DNA of 64,000 bases from the NCBI RefSeq assembly GCF_001514495.1, contig NZ_BCNM01000003.1, forward strand, positions 1 to 64,000, in the 5' to 3' direction. A program made the translations under genes and the position numbers. This DNA comes from Paenibacillus pabuli NBRC 13638 (lineage in GTDB: Bacteria > Bacillota > Bacilli > Paenibacillales > Paenibacillaceae). Below the pieces are notes generated by a model. That model worked only from the letters and a program-made list of their open reading frames with translations. It was not told the origin of the DNA and ran no database searches. Shown here one piece after another: positions 27,837 to 36,899 of this stretch. Numbering within the stretch: position 1 is the stretch's first letter; each line of letters opens with the position of its first letter.

Positions 27837-27843
27837 CCTTAGC

Positions 27844-28584
27844 TTAGACTTCTACTTTCTTGTTATTCAGGTATACGGCAATGCCAACCAAAATCACAGC
27901 CACGATGATTTCAAAGATGATATTTGCCCATGTTCCATCTGACCATATGATTCGATTGGATGTCATGGAGAGCCCTGTGCTTTCTTCAGTGAACTGGAAT
28001 AATTCATTCGGGTTAAAGCGTCCCGAGAAGATGACATTCTCCAGCCAGCTAATGAGATTAATCAGTACAAAAAATGCGACGATACTAATCCATGGTCCTG
28101 TTTTAAAGCGAAAGCTGCCTCCAATGGAGATAGAGAGAAAGATAATTATGATACCGAACAAAGCCACCCACCAGAGAAACAGCAGCAAATTAATAATCTC
28201 CGAGACATGAATACCCGAATCGTTCATAAAGCTGGCAAAGTTTATACCTGTGTGAGTTCCACTATAAATAAAGTAGTGAATGGCGGCCACAATCATTAAG
28301 CCCAGCCAACAGATTGTTCCGAATATGATCGGAGACAAGACGTGAGACAGTCCGTTTACAGGTACAAGACGGCGATTATACGAACGGATATTGGACCTGT
28401 ATGTCTTGATCATTTTCACATAAATAGCCACGCCTGCTCCTACATATGCAATAATACCTATAATACTTCCTGTGACCTCAGACACGAACAATGCCAGACC
28501 CAACTGAACGATAATCAACACGGCAAGCCCAGCCAACAGCGTATTCCAATTCCTTCTAAAGTCATACTTCAGCAATGTCATCAT
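27844..28584 (-). CDS. ABC transporter permease (first GntR-ABC operon)
   Basis: This 246-residue membrane protein has about six hydrophobic helices (for example TLLAGLAVLIIVQLGLALFV and ANIIFEIIVAVILVGIAVYL). Its ATG overlaps the stop codon of the ATPase gene as ATGA, so the two are translationally coupled. YtrA-type GntR-ABC operons in Bacillus respond to cell-wall-active compounds. Substrate and direction of transport cannot be read here. Confidence 0.82.
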   Translation of the reverse strand: MMTLLKYDFRRNWNTLLAGLAVLIIVQLGLALFVSEVTGSIIGIIAYVGAGVAIYVKMIKTYRSNIRSYNRRLVPVNGLSHVLSPIIFGTICWLGLMIVAAIHYFIYSGTHTGINFASFMNDSGIHVSEIINLLLFLWWVALFGIIIIFLSISIGGSFRFKTGPWISIVAFFVLINLISWLENVIFSGRFNPNELFQFTEESTGLSMTSNRIIWSDGTWANIIFEIIVAVILVGIAVYLNNKKVEV

Positions 28585-29279
28585 TCCGCATAGACCTCCT
28601 TGAACATCTCATCCACACTTTTACCGTACTTGAGACGAAGTGTCTCCACTTCTTCCCGCATTACCAGTTCGCCTTCACGAATGAAGATGACTTCATCAAA
28701 AATCCGTTCGATATCATTTACAAGGTGTGTAGAGATGATCAGACTGCTGTCTTCGTCATAGAACTTCACAATCGCATCCAGAATTTTGCCCCGGGCAACC
28801 GGGTCCACCCCGCCGATCGGTTCATCCAGCAGATAAAGACGAGCCTTACGGGAAAGAGCCAGTGTGAGTTGCAGACGTTCATTCATGCCCTTGGACAAGT
28901 GCCGCACCCGTTCTCCCTCTCCAAGCTTCATGAAATCAAGCATCTCCCTGGCTTTGGCTTCATCAAAGTCAGCGTAAAAATCGCGATAATACGCGATCGC
29001 GTCCCGTACCTTCATCCAGTTCTCGGTCAACGGGCGGTCCGGCATAAAGGATACCAGCGACTTCGTTTCCAAACCAACCGCTTTTCCCGTGACACGAACA
29101 TCTCCACTGCTGGGGTGCAGCAGCCCTGCAACCAGCTTCATTAGTGTACTTTTGCCGCTGCCGTTACTGCCCAGCAAACCTACAATTCGGCCTGGTGCGA
29201 TATCAAGCGTGATGTCATGAAGGGCTTTTTTGCCTCCATATGTTTTGCTTACATGGTTCAGCTCAAGAATATTACTCAT
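28581..29279 (-). CDS. ABC transporter ATP-binding protein (first GntR-ABC operon)
   Basis: This 232-residue ATPase has Walker A GSNGSGKST near residue 38. Its signature is atypical, HLSKGMNERLQLTLALS, where LSGGQ is replaced by LSKGM as in many YtrB-like ATPases. Walker B is LYLLDEPIGGVDP, followed by the switch His in IISTH. It powers the permease encoded downstream. It overlaps the GntR gene by eight bases and has AGGAGG before the ATG. Confidence 0.93.
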   Translation of the reverse strand: MSNILELNHVSKTYGGKKALHDITLDIAPGRIVGLLGSNGSGKSTLMKLVAGLLHPSSGDVRVTGKAVGLETKSLVSFMPDRPLTENWMKVRDAIAYYRDFYADFDEAKAREMLDFMKLGEGERVRHLSKGMNERLQLTLALSRKARLYLLDEPIGGVDPVARGKILDAIVKFYDEDSSLIISTHLVNDIERIFDEVIFIREGELVMREEVETLRLKYGKSVDEMFKEVYAE

Positions 29280-29682
29280 TCACTGTTCCTCCTCTTCCAT
29301 CGCGATGCGATGATTGCTTTCCTTCTGCAACGGCATCCGCCACGATATTTACGATATCGTGTTCTTTGATGCCCAGTTCCTGCATTCCTGTCAGAAATCG
29401 CTCCAGCAATTCACCAGCCATCTCTTTTTTGATCGTCATAATTTTCGACTCCTCACTTGTCACGTATCGGCCCAGACCTCGCTTGGTTTCAACTACTTCT
29501 TCCCGCTCCAACTCCTGAAATGTTCGCTGTACTGTATTGGGATTGATCTGTAATTCGGCCGCGAGCTCACGAACCGAAGGAATTTTATCGCCTGCCTTAA
29601 GCGTCCCGGTCACAATCTGTCTTTTGATGTACTGCATGATCTGCAGATAGATTGGCAAGTTGTTATCAAATTCGATGCTCAC
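29272..29682 (-). CDS. GntR-family regulator (YtrA type), first copy
   Basis: This 136-residue short GntR protein has a winged helix (KAGDKIPSVRELAAELQINPNTVQRTFQELEREEVVETKRGLG, residues ~25-68) and the small YtrA-type tail rather than a large effector domain. Translation starts at a GTG with AGGAG upstream. It heads the ATPase-permease operon and probably represses it. The candidate operator GTGTTAGTTACATAGTACAC lies at 29710-29729. Confidence 0.9.
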   Translation of the reverse strand: MSIEFDNNLPIYLQIMQYIKRQIVTGTLKAGDKIPSVRELAAELQINPNTVQRTFQELEREEVVETKRGLGRYVTSEESKIMTIKKEMAGELLERFLTGMQELGIKEHDIVNIVADAVAEGKQSSHRDGRGGTVNE

Positions 29683-29709
29683 AATGTTCTCGCTCCTCTC
29701 TGTATCTGT

Positions 29710-29729
29710 GTGTTAGTTACATAGTACAC
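29710..29729. promoter_or_regulatory. Candidate YtrA-type operator, first operon
   Basis: GTGTTAGTTACATAGTACAC has GTGT/ACAC ends and lies just upstream of the GntR gene. On the minus strand it includes TACTAT, a possible -10. The symmetry is imperfect. Confidence 0.3.
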
Positions 29730-29777
29730 TAGTGCTTCGTTGTTGTAAAGCCCATTTGTTTAGATTGACTTCCATAT

Positions 29778-29807
29778 AAAAAAAAGAGCAGATCCCCAGA
29801 TCTGCTC
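29778..29807 (-). terminator. Terminator of the aldo/keto reductase gene
   Basis: GAGCAGATC pairs with GATCTGCTC around CCCA, followed on the minus strand by T8. Confidence 0.9.
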
Positions 29808-29866
29808 CTGATGCTACTCATGAAAAATTCACTGTGTGATATAATTGGTTGTTAACAAGAAGGCAT

Positions 29867-30733
29867 CTACACGATATCCAATGGCACTTTGCCCTTAGGT
29901 GCAGGGAATGCCTCATTCAACCGAACCACTTCATCTTGGCTCAAAACAACGTCCATCGCTGCAGCATTTTCGGCAACATGGTCCAGCTGCACAGCCTTGG
30001 GGATGGCCATTACGTCTCCGTCCCTGATAACCCATGATAACGCAATCTGCGAGGGACTGACCCCTCGATCTCTCGCAATCTCACGGATGACTGGATGCTC
30101 CAGCAAGTCCTGGCGAAGCCTGCCGCCCTGCGCCAGCGGACAATACGCCATTACAGGAACATGGCGTTCCCTTAGCCAGGGAAGCAGTTCATATTCAATA
30201 CCGCGAGAAGCCGCATGATACAGCACCTGATTCACGGCACATTGCTGACCACCCGGAATGTTCCATAGTTCCTGCATGTCCTCTGTGTCCAGATTCGAGA
30301 CACCCCAACGCAATATTTTACCGGATTGTTTCAATTGTTCCATCGCCTTAACGGTCTCTTCCAACGGTATACCTCCACGCCAGTGCAGCAAATACAGGTC
30401 CAGGCGATCTGTTCCCAGACGCGAAAGGCTGCGCTCGCAAGCCGCAATCATCCGCTTCCGATCGGCATGATGAGGATACACTTTGGATACCAAAAATACG
30501 TCATCCCTACAGTCTGCTATCGCCTCACCTGTGACCTCTTCTGCCCCGCCTTCTGCATACATCTCAGCGGTGTCAATTACCGTCATTCCACGTTCAATAC
30601 CGTAACGCAGTGCCTGAACTTCTTCTCTCCGACTGGATTGCTTCTCCCCCATGTACCATGTTCCCTGTCCGATTGCTGGCAATGTTGTCCCATCATGCAG
30701 CTGAATCGTACGAGCCCCTTTTCCTATCATCAT
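29867..30733 (-). CDS. Aldo/keto reductase
   Basis: This 288-residue NADPH-dependent oxidoreductase has the AKR barrel. The catalytic tetrad is visible as Asp and Tyr in VIDTAEMYAEGG (near 53-60), Lys in VFLVSKVYPH, and His in LYLLHWRGG. The C-terminal AIPKAVQLDHVAENAAA binds the cofactor. It would reduce aldehydes or ketones in the cytoplasm; the substrate is unknown. GGAGG lies nine bases before ATG 30733. It is followed by its own terminator and shares orientation with the membrane-protein gene upstream. Confidence 0.93.
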   Translation of the reverse strand: MMIGKGARTIQLHDGTTLPAIGQGTWYMGEKQSSRREEVQALRYGIERGMTVIDTAEMYAEGGAEEVTGEAIADCRDDVFLVSKVYPHHADRKRMIAACERSLSRLGTDRLDLYLLHWRGGIPLEETVKAMEQLKQSGKILRWGVSNLDTEDMQELWNIPGGQQCAVNQVLYHAASRGIEYELLPWLRERHVPVMAYCPLAQGGRLRQDLLEHPVIREIARDRGVSPSQIALSWVIRDGDVMAIPKAVQLDHVAENAAAMDVVLSQDEVVRLNEAFPAPKGKVPLDIV

Positions 30734-30773
30734 CTATAGCTTCCTCCAATCTGAGAAGACTCTCCATCCCGAT

Positions 30774-31343
30774 CTATTCATTATGAAACCGATCGTAGTT
30801 ACTGCCTTCATTCGCCCTTTTATTCGAACGCTTCCAACGCTCTACCATCATGACATACAATTGATCCAGTGGTAGCGTGATGCTACTCTGGGCAATGCTT
30901 ACGGTAGCATCCACGATGTTGCTGTTCACTGCCATTAACTTGCGTTTCATGCCGTTCTGACGGTCCAGGAAAGCTTTCTCGTCCCACAATTTAACCCCAA
31001 TCATCTTCTGTCCCATGAATTCATACATAAACATATTCTCAACATCTCGCCAGGCAATTAACCCTCCCGATGCATACGAAGATGAATCCATAAAACCATG
31101 CTCATCCACAACAAAGGAAGGTTCCTTCTTCATCATCTTCACCAGGCTGTAACAGAGACAAAGCCCAAAAAACAAAATGGAGAATAAGCCTATAACGGAA
31201 GAAATGGCAGATCCCTTGGCTGAAGCATCATCAAACATCAAAAAAAACCCGGCTGCTACAAAAATTGCCGCCCCCACTGTAAGCCATGCCATACGTTTCC
31301 GGCTCGGGTATTCCACGTGCTGTTGATCATAGGATGTGGACAA
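30774..31343 (-). CDS. Two-helix membrane protein of unknown function
   Basis: This 189-residue protein starts at a TTG following AAGGAGGAG. Two transmembrane helices (about 19-36 and 46-69) precede a cytoplasmic PH-like segment with GGLIAWRDVENMFMYEFMGQKMIGVKLWDE. The layout resembles the STM3941-type hypothetical proteins found in many Firmicutes. No function can be assigned. It lies 40 bases upstream of the aldo/keto reductase gene and may be cotranscribed with it. Confidence 0.65.
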   Translation of the reverse strand: MSTSYDQQHVEYPSRKRMAWLTVGAAIFVAAGFFLMFDDASAKGSAISSVIGLFSILFFGLCLCYSLVKMMKKEPSFVVDEHGFMDSSSYASGGLIAWRDVENMFMYEFMGQKMIGVKLWDEKAFLDRQNGMKRKLMAVNSNIVDATVSIAQSSITLPLDQLYVMMVERWKRSNKRANEGSNYDRFHNE

Positions 31344-31603
31344 AGTGATGCTCCTCCTTCATGGTGACTGAGACAAGAATGATCTATATAAACAGGGTAC
31401 AGCTCATTCAATGAGCTGGATGGCCAAATATACTTCAATAGCATTGTTCATTAAACAGATTCAATCAACATTAAACGTCATTTTCAGTCCGCATTTCGTC
31501 CATTTCATGACTATTCAACATTAGGATTCGTCATGCTTTCCATAATCCCTTTTCCGCACAGTGATATTGTTAAGAAATAGGAATACGTTCGTTCCGAATC
31601 GTA

Positions 31604-31632
31604 TTGTCCTGCCTCATGCTTTCCGTTAATAT
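31604..31632 (+). promoter_or_regulatory. Candidate sigma-A promoter of the S9 peptidase gene
   Basis: TTGTCC (31604-31609) and TAATAT (31627-31632) are separated by 17 bases, 55 bases before the ATG. The rest of the 31344-31686 gap shows nothing else. Confidence 0.55.
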
Positions 31633-31686
31633 AAATGGAAAGGTTAGGAAATTAAAACATTCTGAATCGTGGTGGGAGGACAAATA

Positions 31687-33687
31687 ATGAACAGTCTGCG
31701 CGGCATAACATCGGAAGATCTATATCAGATTACATGGGTCAATGATCCGACTCCGTCTCCTGAGGGCGGACAAGTAATATATGTAAGCCGAAAAACAAAT
31801 GAAGCACGAGACGGTTATTCTTCTCACCTGAGACTCCTCGACCTGGAGAACCAGAAGGACAGGCCATTCACATCTGGAGATAAGGATCACGCTCCTGCCT
31901 GGTCACCGGATGGAACACAGCTTGCTTTCTTAAGGGAGCATGAAGGCAAAACACAAGTGTGGCTGATTGCCGCAGATGGCGGCGAAGCGCAGCAAATCAG
32001 TCACCTGAAATATGGAGTCAGTTCCCTCCTCTGGTCACCGGATGGGCTTACTTTACTTGTTAAATCATCTGTGGATATGAGCAAGAATGACGAAGAAGAA
32101 ACTGAAGATACGGATAAAAAACCGCTGCAAGAAATGGTCGTGGATCGAATCCGAATGAAGTCTGACAGCGGTGGGCTGTGGAACGGTAGACGAACCCATC
32201 TTTTTCGTGTTCCAACCAAAGGTGGAGAGGCAATCCCTGTAACGACAGGCCATTATGACGTTGGGGACTATGCGTGGTCGCCGGATGGAGAGTCCATTGT
32301 CTGGATCGCTCAATTGCCGGAAGAGGGCGAGGAACATAACGATTACACCCTGACGAATCATGTGTACCGTGCGAAGGCAGATGGATCTGACGTGCAGCAG
32401 TTGACGCCGGAAGGATATTCTTTTGGCCGACTGACGTACGCACCTGATGGACAATCCCTGGCGCTGCTTGCCAGCGATCGCTCCTATGGAAATGCTACAT
32501 TGGTCAAGCTCTACACCCTGCCGATCTCGGGTGGCAAACCCACATGCTTGAGCAAGGAATGGGATGTACAGATGAATCACAGCCTCGTGGGTGATATGCG
32601 CTCACACTTAACCAATACGGGGCCGGTATTCAGTCGTGATGGTTCATCCATTCTCTGTCTTGCTACTATTGAAGGCAGTGTCCGAATTGCCCGATTTGCA
32701 CGGGACGGCAGTCAAGCCGAGTATATCTTAGAAGCCGAAAAAGAGTTCTATCAGTTTGCTGAGCTGGAAAATGGTCAGATCGTAGCAGCCGCAGCTGACG
32801 TACTCAGTCCTGGTGATCTCTTTCTATATACTCAACCTGATGAGGTCGGGACTAAGCCTATACAACTGACCCATAGCAATCCTCAACTGGTTGAAGAGAT
32901 TCAGCTTAGCACACCCGAGACCTTCTGGTTCGATTCCTCTGATGGTCTGCGACTGCAAGGCTGGATGCTGAAACCGGCTGGCATGGTAGAAGGAGTCAAG
33001 GTCCCCACCATCCTTGAGATTCATGGCGGTCCACATATGATGTATGGGTTTACGTTTATGCATGAGTTCCAGATCCTCGCAGCACAGGGATACGCTGTTG
33101 TATATATCAACCCGCGAGGTGGACTCGGATACGGGCAGCAATTCGTCAATGCCTGCCGAGGTGATTATGGCGGGGGTGATTACCGTGATCTGATGGAAGC
33201 GGTGGATTACACGTTGTCCCGATATCCGTTTATCGACGAGTCCCGTCTGGGCGTCACTGGCGGCAGCTATGGTGGCTTTATGACCAACTGGATCGTTGGA
33301 CATACCGACCGTTTCAAGGCAGCCGTCACTCAGCGCTCCATCTCCAACTGGCTCTCGTTCTACGGGGTCAGTGATATTGGATTCTTTTTCACGGAAGACC
33401 AGATTGGCGGTAATGCATGGGATGACACCGAGAAGTTGTGGAAACACTCTCCACTCGCTTATGTCGGTAACGTCAGCACGCCGCTCCTGATTTTGCATGG
33501 TGAGCAGGATCTGCGTTGTCCGATTGAACAGGCTGAACAACTGTATGTTGCCTTGAAGCGACGCAGACAAACCACTCGGTTCGTTCGTTTCCCGGGAGCC
33601 AATCATGAGTTATCCCGCGGAGGTCATCCGTACTTAAGGGTACGTCGTCTGGAGCATATTGCCGGATGGTTTAACGAGCACCTGTAG
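31687..33687 (+). CDS. S9-family serine peptidase (acylaminoacyl-peptidase type)
   Basis: This 666-residue cytoplasmic peptidase has an N-terminal seven-bladed propeller built of TolB/WD-like units (repeated WSPDGTQLAF-like motifs at ~75, 118, 200, 260). A C-terminal alpha/beta hydrolase domain from ~410 follows. The catalytic triad can be placed at Ser527 (GGSYGG), Asp608 (HGEQDLRCP) and His640 (GANHELSR). It hydrolyses short or acylated peptides admitted through the propeller. ATG 31687 follows GGGAGG by seven bases. It is monocistronic, with a candidate promoter and a strong terminator. Confidence 0.95.
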   Translation: MNSLRGITSEDLYQITWVNDPTPSPEGGQVIYVSRKTNEARDGYSSHLRLLDLENQKDRPFTSGDKDHAPAWSPDGTQLAFLREHEGKTQVWLIAADGGEAQQISHLKYGVSSLLWSPDGLTLLVKSSVDMSKNDEEETEDTDKKPLQEMVVDRIRMKSDSGGLWNGRRTHLFRVPTKGGEAIPVTTGHYDVGDYAWSPDGESIVWIAQLPEEGEEHNDYTLTNHVYRAKADGSDVQQLTPEGYSFGRLTYAPDGQSLALLASDRSYGNATLVKLYTLPISGGKPTCLSKEWDVQMNHSLVGDMRSHLTNTGPVFSRDGSSILCLATIEGSVRIARFARDGSQAEYILEAEKEFYQFAELENGQIVAAAADVLSPGDLFLYTQPDEVGTKPIQLTHSNPQLVEEIQLSTPETFWFDSSDGLRLQGWMLKPAGMVEGVKVPTILEIHGGPHMMYGFTFMHEFQILAAQGYAVVYINPRGGLGYGQQFVNACRGDYGGGDYRDLMEAVDYTLSRYPFIDESRLGVTGGSYGGFMTNWIVGHTDRFKAAVTQRSISNWLSFYGVSDIGFFFTEDQIGGNAWDDTEKLWKHSPLAYVGNVSTPLLILHGEQDLRCPIEQAEQLYVALKRRRQTTRFVRFPGANHELSRGGHPYLRVRRLEHIAGWFNEHL

Positions 33688-33782
33688 TGCCATCATAAAA
33701 TCAAATGATTATGAAATAATAGATAAATGCACTTCTCCCTGCTCCTTATGTATGCCTGGGCGAGAAGCATCTATGATCAACA

Positions 33783-33833
33783 AAAACCACCAGTGGAAGC
33801 GGTCATACTCCTGACCTTCTCTGGTGGTTTTTA
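33783..33833 (+). terminator. Terminator of the S9 peptidase gene
   Basis: AAAACCACCAG (33783-33793) pairs with CTGGTGGTTTT (33821-33831) and is followed by more T. Confidence 0.88.
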
Positions 33834-33964
33834 CTTTTGAACGTCCAGATATGGAATAATTACTGCGTTACGATCTGTACGGCTGCTCAGAACGCTGTTC
33901 TTACATGAATAAAGTTATGGATTTCGGGCCATACATCATGGAGTTCATCCACATGATTTGCAAG

Positions 33965-33993
33965 TTGCGAAATTACCGGATTTATTAGATAAT
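33965..33993 (+). promoter_or_regulatory. Candidate sigma-A promoter of patB
   Basis: TTGCGA (33965-33970) and GATAAT (33988-33993) are spaced by 17 bases, about 49 bases before the ATG. Confidence 0.5.
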
Positions 33994-34041
33994 AATCTGT
34001 CGATTGTAGTCGAAGGAACGGATATCAAGGGGGATTATGCA

Positions 34042-35232
34042 ATGAACAATTATTGTACATTTGACGAGCCGATTAACCGGCTTACGACCGGATCAGAGAA
34101 ATGGGATGCGATTGAAGAAATCTTTGGCGTCGCGGATGCACTGCCCATGTGGGTTGCCGATATGGACTTCGCCGCTCCGCCATCCGTCATTCAGGCGCTG
34201 AAGACTCGAATGGAACATGGGATTTTTGGTTATACGGTGCGAACAGATGCGTATCATGCTGCGCTGTCGGGATGGATGGAGCGTCGTCACAACTGGAATA
34301 TCCATGATGAATGGATCGTATTCACTCCAGGTATTGTGCCCGCACTCAGCATTGCTGTACAACGTTTCACTGAACCGGGGGATGCCGTAGTGATCCAGAG
34401 CCCGGTATATGCGCCCTTCTACGATGTCGTACGTGGTCAAGGCAGAGAACTGATGACCAATCCATTGATAGAGAACGACGGACATTACTCCATGGATCTG
34501 GAACATTTGGAAACCTGCTTGAAGACAGGCCGGGTCAAAATGCTGATTCTGTGCAGCCCCCACAATCCGGTCGGGCGTGTATGGACTCGTGAGGAGCTAG
34601 AAAGCCTTGCCACTCTGTGTGTGCAGTATAACGTCATTATGGTCTCCGATGAGATTCATGCCGATCTGGTTCATCGTCGCGGCACTCATACGCCGCTGGC
34701 CCTTATTTCAGAAGCTGCCGCTGATCTGAGCATCATCTGCACAGCACCAAGCAAAACGTTCAACATTCCAGGCCTATGTACCTCCAATATTATCATTCCG
34801 AATGCCAAGCTGCGCGAGTCGTTCATGCAGGGCGTAAAGACGATGGGTCTTGCCAGTATCAGTACGCTTGGTGCTGTCGCTGCTGAAGCTGCCTACAACG
34901 GTGCTGAGCAATGGCTGGATGATTGTCTTGCCTATATCCGCGGAAATATGGAATATGTGCAGCAATACGTTACGGAACATATGCCTCAAATCGGAATCCA
35001 CCTTCCAGAAGCGACTTACCTGCTATGGATGGATTTCCGAAAGCTGAATATCCCGCAATCGGAACTGTGCAGTATGCTGCTCAAGGAAGCGGGACTTGCC
35101 TTCAATGATGGAAGCAATTTCGGAGCGGAAGGTACAGGATTCATGCGCATCAATGTGGCCTGTCCACGTTCAACGGTTGAAGAAGCCATGCACAGATTGT
35201 CTCTGCTGCTGAGCCGGTTGTCCGACAAGTAA
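34042..35232 (+). CDS. patB: PatB/MalY-type cystathionine beta-lyase
   Basis: This 396-residue PLP enzyme cleaves C-S bonds of cystathionine or related thioethers, giving homocysteine or a thiol, pyruvate and ammonia. It follows Bacillus PatB closely: TGSEKWDAIEEIFGV, then ALPMWVADMDFAAPPSV, HGIFGYT, CSPHNPVGRVW, SDEIHADL. The PLP lysine is at 238 in APSKTFNIPG. ATG 34042 follows AAGGGGG; the frame continues upstream but is not needed. It has its own promoter and terminator, with no methionine genes beside it. Confidence 0.93.
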   Translation: MNNYCTFDEPINRLTTGSEKWDAIEEIFGVADALPMWVADMDFAAPPSVIQALKTRMEHGIFGYTVRTDAYHAALSGWMERRHNWNIHDEWIVFTPGIVPALSIAVQRFTEPGDAVVIQSPVYAPFYDVVRGQGRELMTNPLIENDGHYSMDLEHLETCLKTGRVKMLILCSPHNPVGRVWTREELESLATLCVQYNVIMVSDEIHADLVHRRGTHTPLALISEAAADLSIICTAPSKTFNIPGLCTSNIIIPNAKLRESFMQGVKTMGLASISTLGAVAAEAAYNGAEQWLDDCLAYIRGNMEYVQQYVTEHMPQIGIHLPEATYLLWMDFRKLNIPQSELCSMLLKEAGLAFNDGSNFGAEGTGFMRINVACPRSTVEEAMHRLSLLLSRLSDK

Positions 35233-35260
35233 GTGGAATTAGATTAAAGTAAATCAAATT

Positions 35261-35326
35261 AAAGGGTGTCCGGGTAGTCATATTCATGACCAATGTTCAT
35301 AATTAACTACCCGGACACCCTTTTTT
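35261..35326. terminator. Strong, probably bidirectional terminator between patB and nikE
   Basis: AAAGGGTGTCCGGGTAGT pairs with ACTACCCGGACACCCTTT, with T6 on the plus strand and an A/T-rich flank on the other side. Genes on both sides converge on it. Confidence 0.92.
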
Positions 35327-35349
35327 AAAAAAATAGTTTTCCCCGTAAG

Positions 35350-35952
35350 CTATGAGGTTGGCATCTGTACAATACGGTCGCATAACCTTTCCAGCAAATT
35401 CCCATCATGACTGATGACCAGCAGCCCCAGGTTACGCTGACGGGCGATGTTCATTACGGTATGCCAGATCTGTGCCTGAGTAATGGCATCCAGCATAGTA
35501 GTCATCTCATCGGCGATCAGGTAACGAGTTACTGTGCCTAACGCGCGTGCTACACAGAAGCGCTGCAGCTCACCGCCCGACAATTCACCTGGCCTGCGAT
35601 CCAGCCAATTCTCATGAATGCCCAAGGCATCAAGCAGCTCCTGATCCTCGATTGCCGCTTCCTTCAGCACACGGCGCATCCGCCAGCGTGGATTCACTGC
35701 TTTCTCCGGATGTTGGAATACAAGCTGAACCGGACAGGCTCCGGCATTGGGAAACGGCTTCCCATCCAGTAACACTTGACCTGTCATCGGCTCCACATAC
35801 CCTGCAAGGATACGTCCAAGACTTGTTTTGCCACAACCGCTGGGACCCCACAAGCCAACGACTTCCCCCTGTTGTATTTCCATACTTATATCCTGAAATA
35901 CCCAAGCGTCTTTACCATAACGATAACCTGTCTTTCTAGCCTCAAGTGGCAT
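35350..35952 (-). CDS. nikE: Nickel/peptide ABC importer ATPase NikE-like
   Basis: This 200-residue ATPase of the nickel/oligopeptide importer class has Walker A GPSGCGKTS near 37-45, signature ELSGGELQRFCVARAL and Walker B YLIADEMTTMLD. It is shorter than typical NikE or DppF proteins (about 260) and lacks most of the C-terminal oligopeptide-transporter extension. It overlaps the partner ATPase gene by 11 bases. With NikD it energises uptake through NikBC. Nickel specificity is inferred from nikR upstream. Confidence 0.85.
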   Translation of the reverse strand: MPLEARKTGYRYGKDAWVFQDISMEIQQGEVVGLWGPSGCGKTSLGRILAGYVEPMTGQVLLDGKPFPNAGACPVQLVFQHPEKAVNPRWRMRRVLKEAAIEDQELLDALGIHENWLDRRPGELSGGELQRFCVARALGTVTRYLIADEMTTMLDAITQAQIWHTVMNIARQRNLGLLVISHDGNLLERLCDRIVQMPTS

Positions 35953-36898
35953 GAATGCACCTCACTTCTCCTTCGCGAACCTTGCGCAGTTCAGGACGTG
36001 CACCTGTACATGCCGTGGTCGCTCCAATGCATCGTGGTGCAAATGTGCAGCCTTCGGAAAGCAACCGCTGACTTGATACAGGCTGGGTACCCGATAAAGG
36101 TTCGAATTCGTTCTGTGGCAGCGCGTTCCAGAGCGCCTTCGTGTATGGGTGCCGCAAACGTTCGCCCTTTCCTGTAAAATCACATGCCTGTGCCGTCTCT
36201 ACATTGGATCCTGCGTAAAATACGGATATGCGATCCGCTGCCGTCAAGGCAGTTGTAATATCATGAGTAATCCAAAGGATGCCGACGCCTTCATTGGCCA
36301 GTTGACGAAATTGCTTCATTGTTTCAGCCAGCACTTCAGGATGGATGCCAGGTGTTGGCTCATCTGCGATAATGAGTTTCGGTGCACCGGAGGTGGCTGT
36401 TGCCATCAACACCCGCCGAGCCATGCCACCTGACAGCTCAAACGGAAATTTGCGCGACGTGCCTGGAGGCAATCCATAGCCCGTCAGTTCCTGTTCTGCC
36501 TTTTGCATCATGGACCGGTGTTCCGATCCGTGCTTACGCCCTGTCTTTTGGCTTACGGGTTGAACCTGCCAGCCTACTCTCAGCAACGGGTCCAGGTAAC
36601 TGACCGATTGTGGAATGTACACCAGTTCATCTCCACGCAGATGAAGCTGCCGCTCCATGGTCAAGGGCTGACCCGCGTAGTTAATCTGCCCTTTCAGCTT
36701 GGCATTGGCAGGGAGAATGCCCATGATCGCCTGCGCCAATACACTTTTGCCAGATCCGCTCGCCCCTACAACAGCTACAATCTCACCTGCATTCACAGAC
36801 AGATCCAGATCCTGAATAACAACGTTCTCCTCATGCCCAAACCATCCCCGTGCACGCCGGAATGAAACGGATACTCCCTCCACTTTCAGAAGTGCCAT
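35942..36898 (-). CDS. nikD: Nickel/peptide ABC importer ATPase NikD-like
   Basis: This 318-residue ATPase has Walker A GASGSGKSV near residue 41, signature ELSGGMARRVLMATATS (LSGGM, a slight variant), Walker B LIIADEPTPGIHP and the switch His in WITHD. The C-terminal Cys-rich RCIGATTACTGARPELRKV is the oligopeptide/nickel ABC extension (oligo_HPY) type. It follows the permease gene directly (one base between) and overlaps nikE. Confidence 0.88.
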   Translation of the reverse strand: MALLKVEGVSVSFRRARGWFGHEENVVIQDLDLSVNAGEIVAVVGASGSGKSVLAQAIMGILPANAKLKGQINYAGQPLTMERQLHLRGDELVYIPQSVSYLDPLLRVGWQVQPVSQKTGRKHGSEHRSMMQKAEQELTGYGLPPGTSRKFPFELSGGMARRVLMATATSGAPKLIIADEPTPGIHPEVLAETMKQFRQLANEGVGILWITHDITTALTAADRISVFYAGSNVETAQACDFTGKGERLRHPYTKALWNALPQNEFEPLSGTQPVSSQRLLSEGCTFAPRCIGATTACTGARPELRKVREGEVRCIHAT

Positions 36899-36899
36899 G